Assembly: GCA_022702705.1 (NCBI GenBank)
Contig: CM040424.1
Location: 78,371,452 to 78,435,451 of the forward strand
DNA: 64,000 bases
DNA from: Papilionanthe hookeriana x Papilionanthe teres
Taxonomy: Eukaryota; Streptophyta; Magnoliopsida; Asparagales; Orchidaceae
Reading direction: 5' to 3'
In this document: positions 34,651-48,600 of the stretch, one piece after another
How positions within the stretch are numbered: the stretch's first letter is position 1
How the letters are laid out: the number at the start of each line of letters is the position of its first letter
The notes under the pieces: generated by a model
The model's input: only the letters and a program-made list of their open reading frames with translations
What the model was told of the DNA's origin: nothing
The model's database searches: none
Made by a program: the position numbers and the translations under genes

Positions 34651-34779
34651 TAGGGCTGTCAAAATTGTTCGTGTTCGGTTCGTTAAGTAGCTCGTGTTTG
34701 ATTCGTTCGATAAGAAAATTATTCTTGTTCGTTCGTGTTCGGCTCTTTTTGGCCTGATATAATTAAATATAATACTCAT

Positions 34780-34782
<3 letters not shown>

Positions 34783-34848
<66 letters not shown>
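34783..34848. repeat. (AT)n microsatellite, left flank of the L1
   Basis: About 32 AT dinucleotides, immediately before the L1 3' end. Confidence 0.95.
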
Positions 34849-34850
<2 letters not shown>

Positions 34851-34851
<1 letters not shown>

Positions 34852-37285
34852 GGAAATTGCACATATAGCTCCTTACGCATTAATATAAAAAGGTTTAGTA
34901 CAATATGGGGTGGGGAGGCCGATCCCCGACTAATAAAACCCAAAAAATACAAAATCCACGCACCCCTAGGGTTTCAGCCTCCCACGTTACAACTCACTCA
35001 AAACAAGATAAGCACCAAAGAGCATAAACCAGTGATGGAGTAACCAAAAGAGGGAATAAAAACAAAATGACAGTAGAAGGAAAAAGGGAAAAAACAAAAT
35101 AGTAGCAGGAATAAGGGACACTGTAATAAAAGCCATAGAGGTAAACCACAAGTTAAAGAAATGGGCTTGTAAAGTGCTGAAACCCGGAAGCAGAGAATAG
35201 TGGCAAGCAGTCAGTTCCCAACAAAGAATGATCCAGATAGGTAACAGAGCAGTGTATAGTGCTGGAGCGGGTAGATGTGTCTTCAGTTGCAGTCATCAGC
35301 AATGTCCAGAAGGTAGCAAAGCAGTGTATAAATCTGAAGCGGGTTGATGTGTCTTCAGCTCCAGTAAAGGATTGTGGGAGACGAAATAGGCAAAAATAGA
35401 CTGTTGCAAACCCAGCTAATAAACCTGCACACTAGTGCAGGGAAATGCAATTCCATAGAGTAGAAACATGAAGAATTAAAAAACTAGCAAAAGTGCGCAG
35501 TAAAATATTAATCAGTATCTTATATAAGGTAAGCTTAAAAGGTCACTGTGAACTAATCTTGCAAGCTGCCTGGAGGGGTTAGTGCCCACAGTAGGTGTAT
35601 CAAAAGCGTGTTTAGCAAGCCAATCAGCTGGGGAGTTACCTTCCCTGTATATAAAAGATAGCTTGACCTGCATATAAGAGGTAGTAATAACATTCCAGAT
35701 ACGCCTAAATAGGTAAATGAGTGACCAGGGGAGGGGGGTTTTCTTGTGAAAGAGTTTTAAAAGCATCTCAGAGTCAGTTTCAACATGCAAATGGGTGAAT
35801 TTAAAGCATACATCAATTTTGAGAGCAAGCAGTAGTGCCCAACCTTCAAGCACACAATGGTGTATCAGCTTCAACGAGTGAAGAAAAATAGGATATAACC
35901 TTACCAGAATGATCCCTAAAAAGACCACCAAGCACGGAGCAAGTGGAGGTCCAACGACCATCAATGTTGGCTTTGACCCATCCAGTGTAGGGGGAACCAT
36001 CTAACTGTAACGAGCACACACATTTTAGGCGGATCCGAGTTATGAGGGTATAATTTTATGGCTCTTTGATAGTATGCCCAAATGTTAGAAAACGTAGCAG
36101 CAGGTGTGGGATTTTGACCAGAGTGCTTAAAAGCATTCCTGGCCATCCACACAAACCACAGAACCACCAAAGGAAAGTGAGTTAAAGATTTAATAGCATT
36201 TGTGGCAATCTTCCAGACCTTCAAGATAATAATAATAGAAGAGCAGTTAGGCCAGTTCACATCAAGAGCAGTGGCCAGCATGCTCCAAATAGCCTTAGTG
36301 TAAGTACTGGTGAAAAAAGTGTGACAATAAGTTTCCTCATCTTGCTTGCACGGAGGACAAACGAAGCTAACCTTAACCCTTTAAGCTTTAAAATGTCATC
36401 CAGTGGCGATGACGATGAAAATAAACGCCAAAGAAAAAAGAAATTGATGGTGTGAACAGGGGTTGCCAGAAAATTGTTTTCCAGTGCCAAGTGGTATGAG
36501 AAGTGATAGAATTATAAATGTATTTGCTCACAGACATGGAGGAAGGCTTCCTCCAGATAGGCTTATCTCTATGTGCCTGCTGAATGGGGATCTGGTTGAT
36601 AAGTCTGGCAACATCATTGCCCACTAGTTGACAAAGTTTTGAAAAATCCCAGTGGCCCTCAAACCAACAATCAGCCACTAAGGTGCCATCCAGGTTAGGA
36701 TGATGGGGAATATGATCCAACAGAGGCATACCCCAGCAATCTTTCCAAAAGGAAATTTTACCATCCCCCAAGTCCCAAATTAGGAGATCAGCAGCTAAAG
36801 TTCTAGCATTTAGAATGGCCTTCCAAATCTTAGAGTCCCCAACCTTCCAAAAAACAGTGGAGGGGTGGGCATAGGAGCAATATTTAGAATGCATGAAAAT
36901 AGCCCACAGGGACTCACCCTGCCTGAATTTAAACCAGAGTTTACACATGTTAATTTCCACAGTGTGAGAAAGAGCTTTGAAACCTAAGCCCCCAGCATAT
37001 TTGGGCTTACAAAGCTTCTTCCAAGAGAGCCAGTGTCTCTTAGCACCACCACCTTCCCAGAGAAAACGATTGAAAATATTTTCAAGCAGCTTAAGGGAGC
37101 TCTTTTTAGCATTGAAAACTTGTAGAGCATATAAAGGAATACTATGAAGCACAGCAGCTAAAAGGGTTAAACGACCACCAGTGGATAGAAAATGATTCTT
37201 CCAATCCATAATTCTCCCTTGCACCTTATCAATAACATCATCCATTTGAATTTGTTTACATCTGCCTCTTATTAAATTAACACCA

Positions 37286-37290
<5 letters not shown>
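34851..37290 (-). mobile_element. 5'-truncated L1-type LINE (RT C-terminus, zf-RVT, RNase H)
   Basis: On the - strand the frame begins inside the RT thumb at Y-L-G-V (about 37290). It runs through W-K-N-H-F-L-S-T-G-G-R-L-T-L (37195-37150) and the C-terminal region L-W-E-G-G-G-A-K-R-H-W-L-S-W-K (37060). It then shifts frame through the zf-RVT region (F-F-L-W-R-L-F-S near 36425) and into an RNase H-like domain (H-V-E-T-D-S near 35785, Y-R-E-G-N-S-P-A-D-W-L-A-K-H near 35635), ending at 35512. Breaks occur near 36390, 36260 and 36000. The 3' UTR keeps the usual plant L1 tail (TTTTATTAGTCGGGGATCGG, then CATATTGTAC). The endonuclease and the Y-A-D-D region are absent. This is a dead copy. Confidence 0.85.

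Positions 37291-37336
<46 letters not shown>
37287..37336. repeat. (AT)n microsatellite, right flank of the L1
   Basis: About 24 AT dinucleotides next to the truncated L1 5' end. It mirrors the tract on the other side, so the L1 probably inserted into one (AT)n array. Confidence 0.95.
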
Positions 37337-37338
<2 letters not shown>

Positions 37339-38027
37339 GTAATTATTTTTTAATAATTTAATTAACTACAAGACTAAAGATTTAAAATCAATTAAAATTA
37401 TTAATTAGAAATAGAATAAAAAATATTAAATTCTATTTAAATGAATGTTTTAATATAAATAATAAGGTTTAAATTTCACTCTATTTAACAACCTATGGCT
37501 GCGTGAATTGTGTTGTCAAAATAACTCATTGATTGTGAACAGCTCTAGTTTGTCGCAATAAGCAAACGAGCTAAATATAAATAAATTTTTTTAATCTCGA
37601 TATATAAACGATCTGAATACGAACTATTATATTTTTAAACAAGTCGTGCATGGGCTCGCTCAAGCTCGGCTTGTTTTCAACCCTAAAGGTTGCATGCGTG
37701 ACTAAGGTTGTCAAAACAGCTCTTTGTTCGCGAACAGCTAGTGCTCGGCTCGGTAAGCAAATAAGCCAAACACAAACAAATTTTTTGTGTTCAAAATATA
37801 AATAAGTCAACCACGAATAAATTTATGTGTTTAAAATATAAACGAGTAACAATGATATTGTTAGCCGAATTGAACATGAGCTGAGCCTGAGCTTGCTCGT
37901 GTTCGGCTCATTTACACACCTAGTGGTTTGCCTCATGGAGGTGGTTACCCAAAGGTTAGGCCAATTTTGATCATTGCAAAGTAAAATTATAATAAACGTG
38001 CTTCACCAGCTAAACTTCGATAGTTTT

Positions 38028-38235
38028 AAAGGCATTTTCATACATACCCCCCAATTTTTATGTATTTTCATATTTAACACCCAAATTTTGATTTTTATGC
38101 ATATACCACCAAAATCATTGATATCACGTCAAAAAATCACCACTTTAACTTTTAAAATGTGGTATATATGTAAAAAATTAAAATCAAGGTGTTAGGTATG
38201 TAAATACATAGGAATTTATTCATATCTATATAATA
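38028..38235. mobile_element. MITE, 'TATTTACATAT' family
   Basis: The left end (GGCATTTTCATACATACC, TATGTATTTTCATATTTAAC) and right end (GTTAGGTATGTAAATACATA, then GAATTTATTCATATC) are inverted copies. About 200 bp. Confidence 0.65.
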
Positions 38236-38584
38236 TTCTAAGTAAAAAATACCATCATTTTAATGCACGGTATTATTGTTTTGTTAAAAAAAATTAATTT
38301 TGTTTACTTCTAAAATATATCTGTAAGGTATGTATTTAAGTATTAATTTATAATTAGTGTGAATTTCATTAAATTGCATTTAATACAATGCTCCATGCTA
38401 AATCATGAAATTATTGTTTTAATTTATTTATAATTAGCCTATTAATATGTTTTAGTTAATAATATAAAAAATAATTAAATATTAGCTCATTATAAGCTTA
38501 GTTTATTTAATTTTTAATTATAATTTATAGTGAGTTTAAAGTCAATGTCAAACTTTAATCAACACGCATTATTGTCTATTTGTG
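38236..38584. other. AT-rich intergenic, nothing recognised
   Basis: No open frame and no repeat ends beyond simple AT runs. Confidence 0.4.
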
Positions 38585-39240
38585 GCAGCTAAAGCTTATT
38601 AATAAGTTGTTGACAAGTTCCTGAAAAATAATCAGCTTTTCAAAAAACTGTGTTGGCTATTACACTTTTTTTTTTTTTTTTGGAAAAACCAGACTGCACT
38701 AGTAGGGTTGTCAAAACATCTCGTTGCTCGCGAGCAGCTCGTGTTCAGTTCATTAAAAAGCTCGTGTTCGGCTCGTTAACTTAGTGAACGAGCCGAACAC
38801 TTGTTCGTGTTCAGCTCGTTTTGGCTCTAAGTATTACAAATCAATTATATATATATTAGTATTTTTAAAAAAATATATGTTTTAATATAAATAATAATTT
38901 TAAATCTTGCCCCAATCCTTAACATTTTATGAGTACGTGATTAGGGTTGTTAAAACAACTCTTTGTTCTTGAACGGCTCGTATTCGGCTCGTGTTCGGCT
39001 CGCTAAACAAACGAGCCGAACACGAAAGCACTTTTTGAGCTCGAAATATAAACGAGCCGAACACGAACTAAGCCTGGCTCGCTCATGTTCGGCTCGTTTA
39101 CACCCCTACGCACTAGAAAGCTATCACCACACATAGCCAGAAACAGTGTGAAAATGATGATTTCAATGGTTTGAAAACACAACTTTTTGAATTATCTAAA
39201 CTCGCATAAACGCATCACACCAAATAAGCTATCCCGCTCT
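38585..39240 (-). mobile_element. MITE, 'TTTGGGGCAGCTTATT' family, copy 2, interrupted
   Basis: The outer parts (38585-38702 and 39109-39240) align with the reverse complement of the element at 9343-9625. Left has AATCAGCTTTTC and ACTGTGTTGGCTATTACA; right has AGAAAGCTATCACC, then GGTTTGAAAACACA and CCAAATAAGCTATCCC. A hAT-like element (38703-39108) is inserted in the middle. Confidence 0.7.
38703..39108 (+). mobile_element. hAT-like non-autonomous element, 406 bp
   Basis: The ends are TAGGGTTGTCAAAAC and TTTACACCCCTA. The flanks are TGCACTAG (38695-38702) and CGCACTAG (39109-39116), an 8-bp target duplication with one mismatch. The interior has many copies of GTGTTCGGCTCG and the inverted CGAGCCGAACAC around an AT-rich centre. 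A second start-like TAGGGTTGTTAAAAC at about 38943 shows an internal duplication. Confidence 0.8.
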
Positions 39241-39677
39241 AGCACATTGAAGTTGATGCCATCTCGCACTTTACCACGAAGCGTCAGATTCATCCCCATC
39301 TCACTTGAGCGTTCCTTCCTAACTTAGCATTCAAATAAAATAAATAAATAAATAAAAATAAAAATAAAAATAAAAACTTATAAGTGCTATTTATTTATTT
39401 TATTTTTGATAAAATTATTTATTTATAAAATTTTCGCACCATGTAAATACAGAGGAATTGAGTAAACTTGTATGCATTTATTCACCACAAAATAATAAAG
39501 TTCTGCCAAATAAAGCGCTGAACATTTCCACTAATTAACAATCCAATCATAAATAAATAAAACCATACATTATTCTAACAAAATTTCCACCACAGCACTT
39601 CTTATAACCCTAAACAAAAAAAAAAAAAAAAAAAAAAAACAGCAGAAAGCTTCTCCAACAAATGAGGAAATAGCTGG
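39241..39677. other. 3' flank of NOG2
   Basis: Contains an (AAATA)n stretch (39337-39375) and a poly-A run of about 24 (39618-39641 on the + strand). Bases 39490-39662 match the relic at 9230-9678. The NOG2 3' UTR should lie here, but its end cannot be fixed. Confidence 0.5.
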
Positions 39678-42600
39678 TCAAGAATTGGTAGCAGCAGACT
39701 GCTCCATCCTCACATTCTCAGTTTCTTCATCACCATCACCACTATCATCATCAACAACCCTCCCATCACCATCAATGAGATCTTTGTGGCTGGGAACATG
39801 CATTTGCTGCTGGGAGGCAATAATCCCCGCGATGGCTTTCATGGCCGATGTGGTTCGATCGGTGCTAACGGTCGGTTCTTCGACTGCATTGGATGCGTCG
39901 GACTTGCCGGAGGCCTCCTCTTCTTGTTGTGGCGGTGGCACAAAGAAGGGGATCTTCCCTCTTTGCCAATCATGGAGGACCATCTTTGCAGCAGTATTCA
40001 GATCAGGTTCACCTCCCTGAAATTAAAGGGTAAAATTAACTAATTTTTTGAATAAGCATCCAAATCTTTCATATCACATAAAAAAATGCCAGTATTTTAA
40101 CTTCTAGAAAATGAAATACATCCTTTCATGCATAGGTAAGGTGACATAATAGCTGCTAAATCAAGTGCTAACTGCAAAGCCCTATTGCCGGAGTTTTCAG
40201 TCGGCGAAAAGGTTAATAGTGACGGTAAAGAATAGGAGCTACTACGAGCACAATGATTCCTAAGTGGAATTTGCAAGATCCACCAGTAGGTTGAGGAAAA
40301 TATGAACAAGTCACTAGAATGATGCTGGTTGCTTGTTAAGTTTACAAAAGGGAGAAGTGTTAAATTAGTCCCCTGACTCTTTGCAAGGGTTCATTTTAGG
40401 CCCATAATTTATAAAAATGTCAATTTAGTCACCAAACTCTTTTAATATGAGTTGAAATGGCCACATGTAAACAGTCAGGAGACTATTTTGACACATTACT
40501 CGTTTGCGAAGTGTAGCACTAGGAAGGTGAGCTAATTTGGTTGAAGTTCATGAAGGATGGATTAAAAGGCAAAGCATGCAACATAATTACATTCATTATG
40601 GTCCATCCCACACCACCCTAATGAATGATAAAGAGCAAACATGAGGGTAATTGGTTCGGTTGAAGATTCAAGCATTAGTCTTAAAAGCTTACTGTAGGAG
40701 AAGCTCTAAGACTGCCCAGAAGATAAAATCCCTCATTTTGAAGATAACCTACGAGTTGGGGTCAGCTCCACATGTGCATAATGCTTATCGTGCATGCCGA
40801 GCTTAATACAAAAATGCAGGCAAAAAGAAAGAAAAAATCCTAAACAATTTTAGAATAAAAAAATATTAGAAGAATAATAGGAGCTTACCTTAAAAAGCTT
40901 TCCGGTCAACTTGGACAACTTGACAAGAAAGTCTTCCTCATTCACCCTGACAAAAAAGTGCAAATACAATTGAACAAATTAAATCATTAGCTCCATAAAA
41001 AATTTGTTTAGATAGAACTTGCAAAGTCAGGATAGAAGTTTTAAAGCATGTGAGATTTGAACATTATAATGAAAATTTATAATTGAAATCAATCTATTTA
41101 TAACGCCCCAAATCTAACATGATATCAAGTATGAAAATAATGGATTTATCAGGCAATTTATATATCAGCAAACCGATGCAATCTATCACAGCTCATGAGG
41201 TGAATAGATCATCAGAAGGAACAACTTCAGTTTGTATACAAATTCCGATTTTTTTCTGTTTACATTTATTTGTTGATTCTTCATATATTGCTCAAAAATA
41301 AAATCATTGCTGTGTGCGGCAAAATAAGCTAAAAATTGTTCAAACCAAACAAAATATTTAGCTATTTGTCTATTTCCTCAAAAGACTCAATCCATGTACA
41401 ATATCAAGCAGTTTTACATTAAATGCTGGCCAGTATGAGTAAAGAACCTACAAAAAAAAATTTAACATATTTACTATATTATTCTATGTATTATTTGGCT
41501 TATGATTTATTAAAAAAAACATGTTCTTCAGCTATCGAGCAGCACAAACCATTGGAAATAAATCATGCTACATTCAGATTCTGGCCATGTTTTGGAGAAA
41601 GCCCCAATAATATTTCACTAAAGAAAAAGAAAAAACGCAACTTCAGAAAAGAGAAGAGAAAGAGAAACCTAGGAGAACGAATGCATAAATGATGTAATTT
41701 TGAGGAAGTAGCTATTAAATATAGTCTTTTTATCCAGTCCCAAGACAAAATTTCCAGTATTAATTCAGGATTCAGGTTGAGTATTTCTTGGATAAAACAA
41801 CTCAAAAGCTTCATAAAAATTCGCAGAATGATGTTCCCGAAAGCTTTTTATGTTTTCATCATCATAAAATTCAACATAAATAAAATTATTTCACAAGGAA
41901 ACATCAGGAAAAGAAATTAATGCGCATGAAGCATTGACATAGTATTATGCAATAAACTGTAACTCTAAAACACCCTACCAGTTTTCTATCTTATATGCTC
42001 GCTGTAGATGCTCCTTCTTGACACGCCTGAGAACTTCTCCAATATGTTCTGAAGCATCTTCCAAGTTTTCAACACGAACCTAAAAATAAAGTTAATGTAA
42101 TTATGAAGCATTTCAAGTTCTAGAATTTCTTAATTAATATATCATGGAGAGATTAATAGAAGTAATAGTGTCATCAACATACTTTCCACATTTAGCATTG
42201 TAATAAATTAAAAAAGGATCTTCAATGACATTGAAATGCCAAATAAATTTCTTTCAGTGATTAGCATCGAAGTTGGCCAGATTTAAAGCATAAAGCAAGA
42301 GGTTTCTTTCTAAGAGGCTTCTTTTTAAATTATAATAAGAAACTTTTTTTAAGAAACTTTTTTTTTTCCCCCGACAAACATTTAAGTATTCTTGAGACTC
42401 GTTTAAAAAAGGTAATGAAAAATGATAAATTTTATACAAAAGTAATGTTCCATTCAATAGATGTTTTTCATATTTGAACCAACGGGGCTCGTTGCAAAAG
42501 GCCATACTCATAGTTATGGAGAAACTTTGCACCGGTTGAAAAGTAGAAAAAGAAAATTAGATAATATCATCCCTAACAACGAACCTTAATTGGTCCATAC

Positions 42601-45600
42601 AATGATGGATATGGACAAATATTTCTACATGGAGAACTTGAAGAAGCTTATATGAAAGCTCCACCAGGCTTTTGATCATAAAGTCAACGGTATCCATATA
42701 TGTAGATTGAAAAGAAGCCTAATATAAGCTCAAACAATCTCGAAAACATGATTTGGGAGGTTCACCAAAACTTTGGGGATGAACTTCAAATAATCGTTAA
42801 GATATTAAACATGCTATTCATAAAAATATCCAAGGAATGTAAAATCATAATTCTAATAGTTTATAAAAGATGAAAATGAAGAAAAGAGGAGATTAAGGGT
42901 TTGTTTGGGGCAGTTGCAGCTTATTAATAAGCTGCAACGCAGCAGTTGCACCAGAAAAACTGTTGCCCAGCAATTGTTGTGGATTAGCTGGCTGGCTGTT
43001 TGGTTTGTGTTGTTGGAAAATAACCATTTTGCATCTGTTTCTGAACAAAAAACCATTTTGTCCCTCTGCAGTAATGTTGTTTGCAATATAACTGTCATAG
43101 CAATATATTTGATACTTGAGAAACAAAAATTCAATTCATAACGGTACAAATAATAAGTTATACAACCACATATATGCTCTGAATTAACGCACCACATATA
43201 TGATTGTGTTTGTTTGCACACATTTACATACATAACACAATTCTTATATATGCACATATATAGTACTTAATCTTTGATATTTCCACACACATCACTCAAA
43301 TCTTTAACATCACAATAAAAATATCACAATTGCTGATTTTTTATAAGTGAAATGCATCTATTCACGTATAGACTTTTCTATTAATGTTTCTTCTCCCTAA
43401 CTTGCCTAACCATTCCTCTCTCTCCCTCTCTGTCACCAACTATAAGAACAAGCTGCCCCATTTTACTCCCTTCCTCTCTGTTTTGGTCCAGAAACAAAGG
43501 CCAATAAAGGTTTATGAAAACATTCAAACAACAAGTTCAAAATAAAAACATCAGATTGCCAAGAATCTCTAGAAAAATAAATTTACTGGCTAGGCAAACA
43601 AAATGAAGTTGTTTGAACAGGAAAGCTTTACAGATAAATTAAATTAAAATAAAACAAATAAAAATTAATACTTCATAAAATTTACAGATAAATTTAAATT
43701 AAATTAAATTAAATTACTAATTACTACTTCATAAAACAAAATAAATGGTTGAACTGTTAAGTAGTTCATTTAGTATTAAAATTTCTATGTTTATTATAGT
43801 TGCTTGTTTAGTAACTTGCTTATTTAAAGCCTCGTTTGTTCATTTATGTCAGTTAAACAAGTGGCTCGTTTATAAGTCAAAAACGCTCAACAAAATTTGC
43901 ATGGTTAAAAACAAAATAGCTTCATATTACTACTCCTTAATTTGCTAAATAAGGCCCATTTGGTTAGAAAACAAGTAGCTTGACAGTATGACTTGTTATT
44001 TTGCTTAATAAAACTTGTTCGATTAGAAATTAAGTAGCTAGAATCGTTAATCCACTCAATAAGACTCATTTTACATTGATAAATGAGCTGCTCAATAATG
44101 ACTTGATTACTCTCACATTAACCAAACACAAACCGACCTTAATTTGAGCTTGAACAATCATAATGACAAATAACCCACGTTCAAATACAAAAACATGCAG
44201 CTCGACTCAAATTGGAGCTCAAATTTTACAAATGTGCTCAGATATATTCATTTGCAGCACTATTGGTTAGATGGTAAGGAATATCCTCAGTCAGGATTTT
44301 CATAACTTACATCATGCGTGCATGAACAACTAAATTTGATAAAAAATGAAGAAACTTTACTAATATCATTATCTTGTGGATTTGTAAATCATTTTCATCC
44401 TAAAATCGTCATAATAAAACTAACACATCAGTTATCAACACTAAATCTGTATATCGTTCATTTCAGATATTCTCTGTTTAGGTGGTAAGGAATATCCTAA
44501 GCACACAAGTTTTTTGAAATAATAAACTAATAAATAACAATGCCTTATCAATATATATTGAAATAAATAAATAAATAAACAAATAAATAACAATACCTTA
44601 TTGATATATATTCATACTTGGATACTAGAGCACTTTTAAATCTGATTTTCAATAAATCACACTACATTTTAGAGTTACCCCTTATTTAACCATTGAAACT
44701 AGTTATATGATCAACTGGGGGACAAGTTCCCTGCCTTCCAAGCAACTAAAATGCTTAATAGTAATACCAACTAAAATCAATTGTGCAATCAATATTTGGA
44801 ATTGATATTTTGAAGTGTTCTTCGAAATCAATGATTGGAACTGGAAGTATTGTCAAATATAGAAATGCTCGAGCATTATTCAAAATAATAACGTAATAAT
44901 TCATGCCAGGAAAACAGATGAACAAAAAATTCTCTAGAAGGGTAAGCTGTGTCATACCACACCCTTCAGGACAATATCAGTTTCAGAATCTTTGTTATGA
45001 TATACAACACCAGGACAATCGATCAAGAAGATCTTCTTGGTGAGTGTAATGTATTGCCACACTTTCGTTTCTCCAGGAATGGGAGCCACTTTGCAAACCT
45101 TTTAACAGGAGACACATGAATAAAATGAATTTGATAAATTAATCACCAAGATTAATAAAGAAACACTATGAATTATTTAATCAATAAAATCTATATGTGA
45201 AAATTAGCAGAACAGCACCAATTCAGTAAACTGTTCAGAAAAATTGGTCAATTTTGGTGCTATAATTTATTAAAACAAAATCTTACATTCTTTGTACGTA
45301 AAGTGTTGATGACGGATGACTTCCCAACATTAGGATAGCCAACAAATCCAACAGATATGGCCTGCTTGTCACTTTTCAACCGCGAAAATTGTCGCAGCAC
45401 GGAAAGTAGAGATCCCTGATGTAAAACAGCAACAACAAACGATTAGGAAAAAAAAAGAAGGGGGTAATTGATAAATGGATTAACCGAGCACAACATCATG
45501 CCTTTCCAAAAGATTTGTTTATGCTTGCATGGAATGCCAAAGTAGGATATTCCTTGGACAATACCCGCAGCCATCCTTTTGTAGCCCATGCAGGAATCAA

Positions 45601-48600
45601 GTCACACTAAAAATACACAGATAAAAATAAGTTAAGGATTCCCTTTTCTACAAATAAGCTGAGAGAAGGGAGAGATCTGCTCCAAATTTGTAGACTCTTC
45701 AACACAAATTTGAAAAAATGGCAAACCTTGTTAAGCAAAAGAACCATGTGTTTGTGTTTGCAATTCTCCTTCAAGTGCTTCTCCAAATGACGACATCTTG
45801 TACCAAGTGGATCCCGCGCATCCAACACCTACTTAACAAAACAAAGCACATAATATTTAGTAGCCGATGACTCAGGTCGTAGTTGTAAAGGCCCTAATTT
45901 GGATTAGTTTTTGCATGTTTTGTGGCAAGACAAGCTGCCACAAAACAAGCACAGGCCGTTTGAATGGAAAACATCAGGGCAATATTTCTTACAATTCATT
46001 TCAGAAAAAAACAACTCCTAACGTACAAGACATACTATCAAATCTAAAAAAACAAACAAGGCACTAAGAACAAAAACCCATCATTGTCTTTAATAAAAGC
46101 AAGGGCTAAATGCTCACCCATATCTACCAGGTGCCTAAGGAAAAGGCTAAACACCCATTCTTACAGAAAGGTGCCACTTGCCAAAAATAACAACTTAATG
46201 ACGCAGAATATAATAACTATCATCATTAACTCATAAGGATGGAAATTATTTAGCTAGAGACTAGAGTTTTTATTAAATTAAAAATCGATTTGGATTTACT
46301 CGAGTCAAATGCTAGATAAATTTTTAAACTAGATGCAATTTCGAGACTATTTCAACTAGAATAATTATTAAAGCTAACTTGAAACTACAAATAAAAAGCA
46401 ATCATCATTCAATGACACCTCGATCAATGCATTTAGTAATAAAAGTGGTTGTACATAATGACAAACATTACAGCCTTTCTTGTTTCCTATCATAACATCC
46501 GTCACATTCAAATCTTCTATTGACCCTCGACATTTACTGCGAAATAGAATCAAGAATATTTTTCCTTTTTTTTAATTCTAGCAATGAAACCCCCCAAATG
46601 ACGTAATCAATGACACCGTTGCCTTAGCAATGAAAATTCTAAGCCGAAGGATGCTGAAGAGATAGAGACAAAAGTCAACATTCAGCCCGATGAGCTTATC
46701 TTAGTAGTTGTTTTAGATGGTGGTAATGGGAATTGGACAACAAGAGAAAAAAGAATACAAATGGAGAGGGGGAACAATTTGAGATAATCTAAATCAAGGA
46801 TAGCAAGGGAAATTTTTGAAAAAAATGGAGATGTCAGAGTTGTCATAAAACTTATAAAGACTTAATAGATCCACTTCCAACTGTGAACTCCTGTAATCCG
46901 ATACATGTTTACTATTGTTTGAATGCAACTAGAGCCAAGATTTTTTATTTTCTATATGTTGAAGATATTAACAGCGGTTCTGATTTAGAAGATGATATGA
47001 ATGACGAAAAATATTTATGAGGTGATAATTACTCATTTAGTCGCCAAGGACCAAGGAAGACATGAACATTTGCAAATGTACTTAGAGAAAGAATCAAATT
47101 ATTAGTTCATTGACTTTGGTCGATCATGCGATGTAAAATTGATTAGTGCCAGATATATTACACTTCATTTTATATATTATTTTGCTTAGACCTTGAAATT
47201 TGTTTATATGCATATAAGTTTTAGTTAGTCATAAACAAGTCACATGACTGGCTTATTGACTTGTGTCATATCATATGATTAAAATTGATGCATTAAAGAT
47301 ATTACATAAGATTTTTCCATCTTCAATGATCATGAAATATCGTTATGTTTTACTACATTAGTTCTTGTCATTCATAAAATAGTCATATTATTGATTTCTT
47401 CAATTTTATTTTATTCTATGATCTGAAATTTATAAGGATATATTACACATCCTTTTTTATCTGCAATTACTGTGAAATCTAGTTTATTGTAACTAGCTAC
47501 ATTATTTCTTGATATTCATAATATAGTCATATTATTAGTTTGTTTACTTTTACTATATTTGAGATTTAAAACAAACAAGGTAGAGATACTGTACTTGATC
47601 TTTATCCACGCCTACTGTAAATTCTGGTTTTTTGCTACTACATTTTATTTTATTTTACTTTTGCTAATAGTAAAATAAGCAAATTATTGATCAGTTAATT
47701 TTCATTATGTTTTATGTTTTCAAAACTGATGAAGGACATATATTGTACTTGGTCCTTTGAAATTACATAACTATCATGCCTTGTCCTCATCAATCATAAG
47801 AAGAAAAAACCACATATATGGCAATTGCCTAATCTAAACTATAGTTCATCTGACAGTTGAGAACTTATTTCAAGTATAATTTGAGTATGAGTTTGTGAAT
47901 GACATTCTCTCATCTAAACTCTTAACTCTTTTACTACCATATACTTTATATTTTTCAATCAAAATCGCATCAATAATAAATACTTTTCTTTGCATTTTGT
48001 AAAACGAACACTTTCTGATCATGAAAACTAAAAGAATGGAGAACAAAGAATCGATAATCATTTATGGATAATCAAGAATTTATTTGGAGAGATAACAGAG
48101 GCAAATTTCAATTGTGTAGTTAAATTGTACAATCATGCAAGATACAATATTTAGACAATATTATTCTCACTTGAAATTTATTATTTGTTTAGTATAGTTT
48201 TTTAACTTATTAAATTCAAAAAATCAATTTATGATAACTATAAAATGTGCTTAATTTTTATTTAACAGTAATAATTTTATTTTTTTAGTTGTCTAAGGTT
48301 TTCAAGCAAATTATGCATACATTTTGACTAGGTTCAAGGCAATTCAAGTTAGATTCAAGTCAAATCAACACGAAAATAAATGATTCAATTTCATTGGACT
48401 AAAAGTTTAAGACTGCAAGTTCGCTCAAAAAGAATTTGAGATGACTAGAAATTGAATTATATTCAATTAGGTCGAGTTGAGCCAACTTGACTCGGAACAT
48501 ACTTTACTTCAAAGTAGAGTTAAAATCTGACTAAATTCAAGAATTTCATGTTCAAGTTGATCTAACTCAACTAAAAGCCATCCCTAATCAATGATAATGA

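Larger units (their letters stand above)
34651..37922 (+). mobile_element. hAT-like non-autonomous element split by an L1 insertion
   Basis: The left end TAGGGCTGTCAAAA (34651) and right end TTTACACACCTA (37922) are inverted to each other in the family pattern. The flanks are GTGGTTTA (34643-34650) and GTGGTTTG (37923-37930), an 8-bp duplication with one mismatch. Both outer parts carry GTTCGTGTTCGG/GAGCCGAACAC-type repeats. The middle is occupied by a 5'-truncated L1 (about 34851-37290) lying in an (AT)n tract. The right part matches the intact relative at 38703-39108 (shared GTTTTAATATAAATAATAA). No transposase is present. Confidence 0.75.

Noticed and set aside
39685..40043. + strand frames antisense to the NOG2 last exon
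   Set aside because: They mirror exon 11, whose - strand reading matches the NOG2 C-terminus.
42853..43257. - strand frame of 134 codons in NOG2 intron 8
   Set aside because: Lies over a partial MITE and resembles no known protein. The same interval has frames on the other strand.
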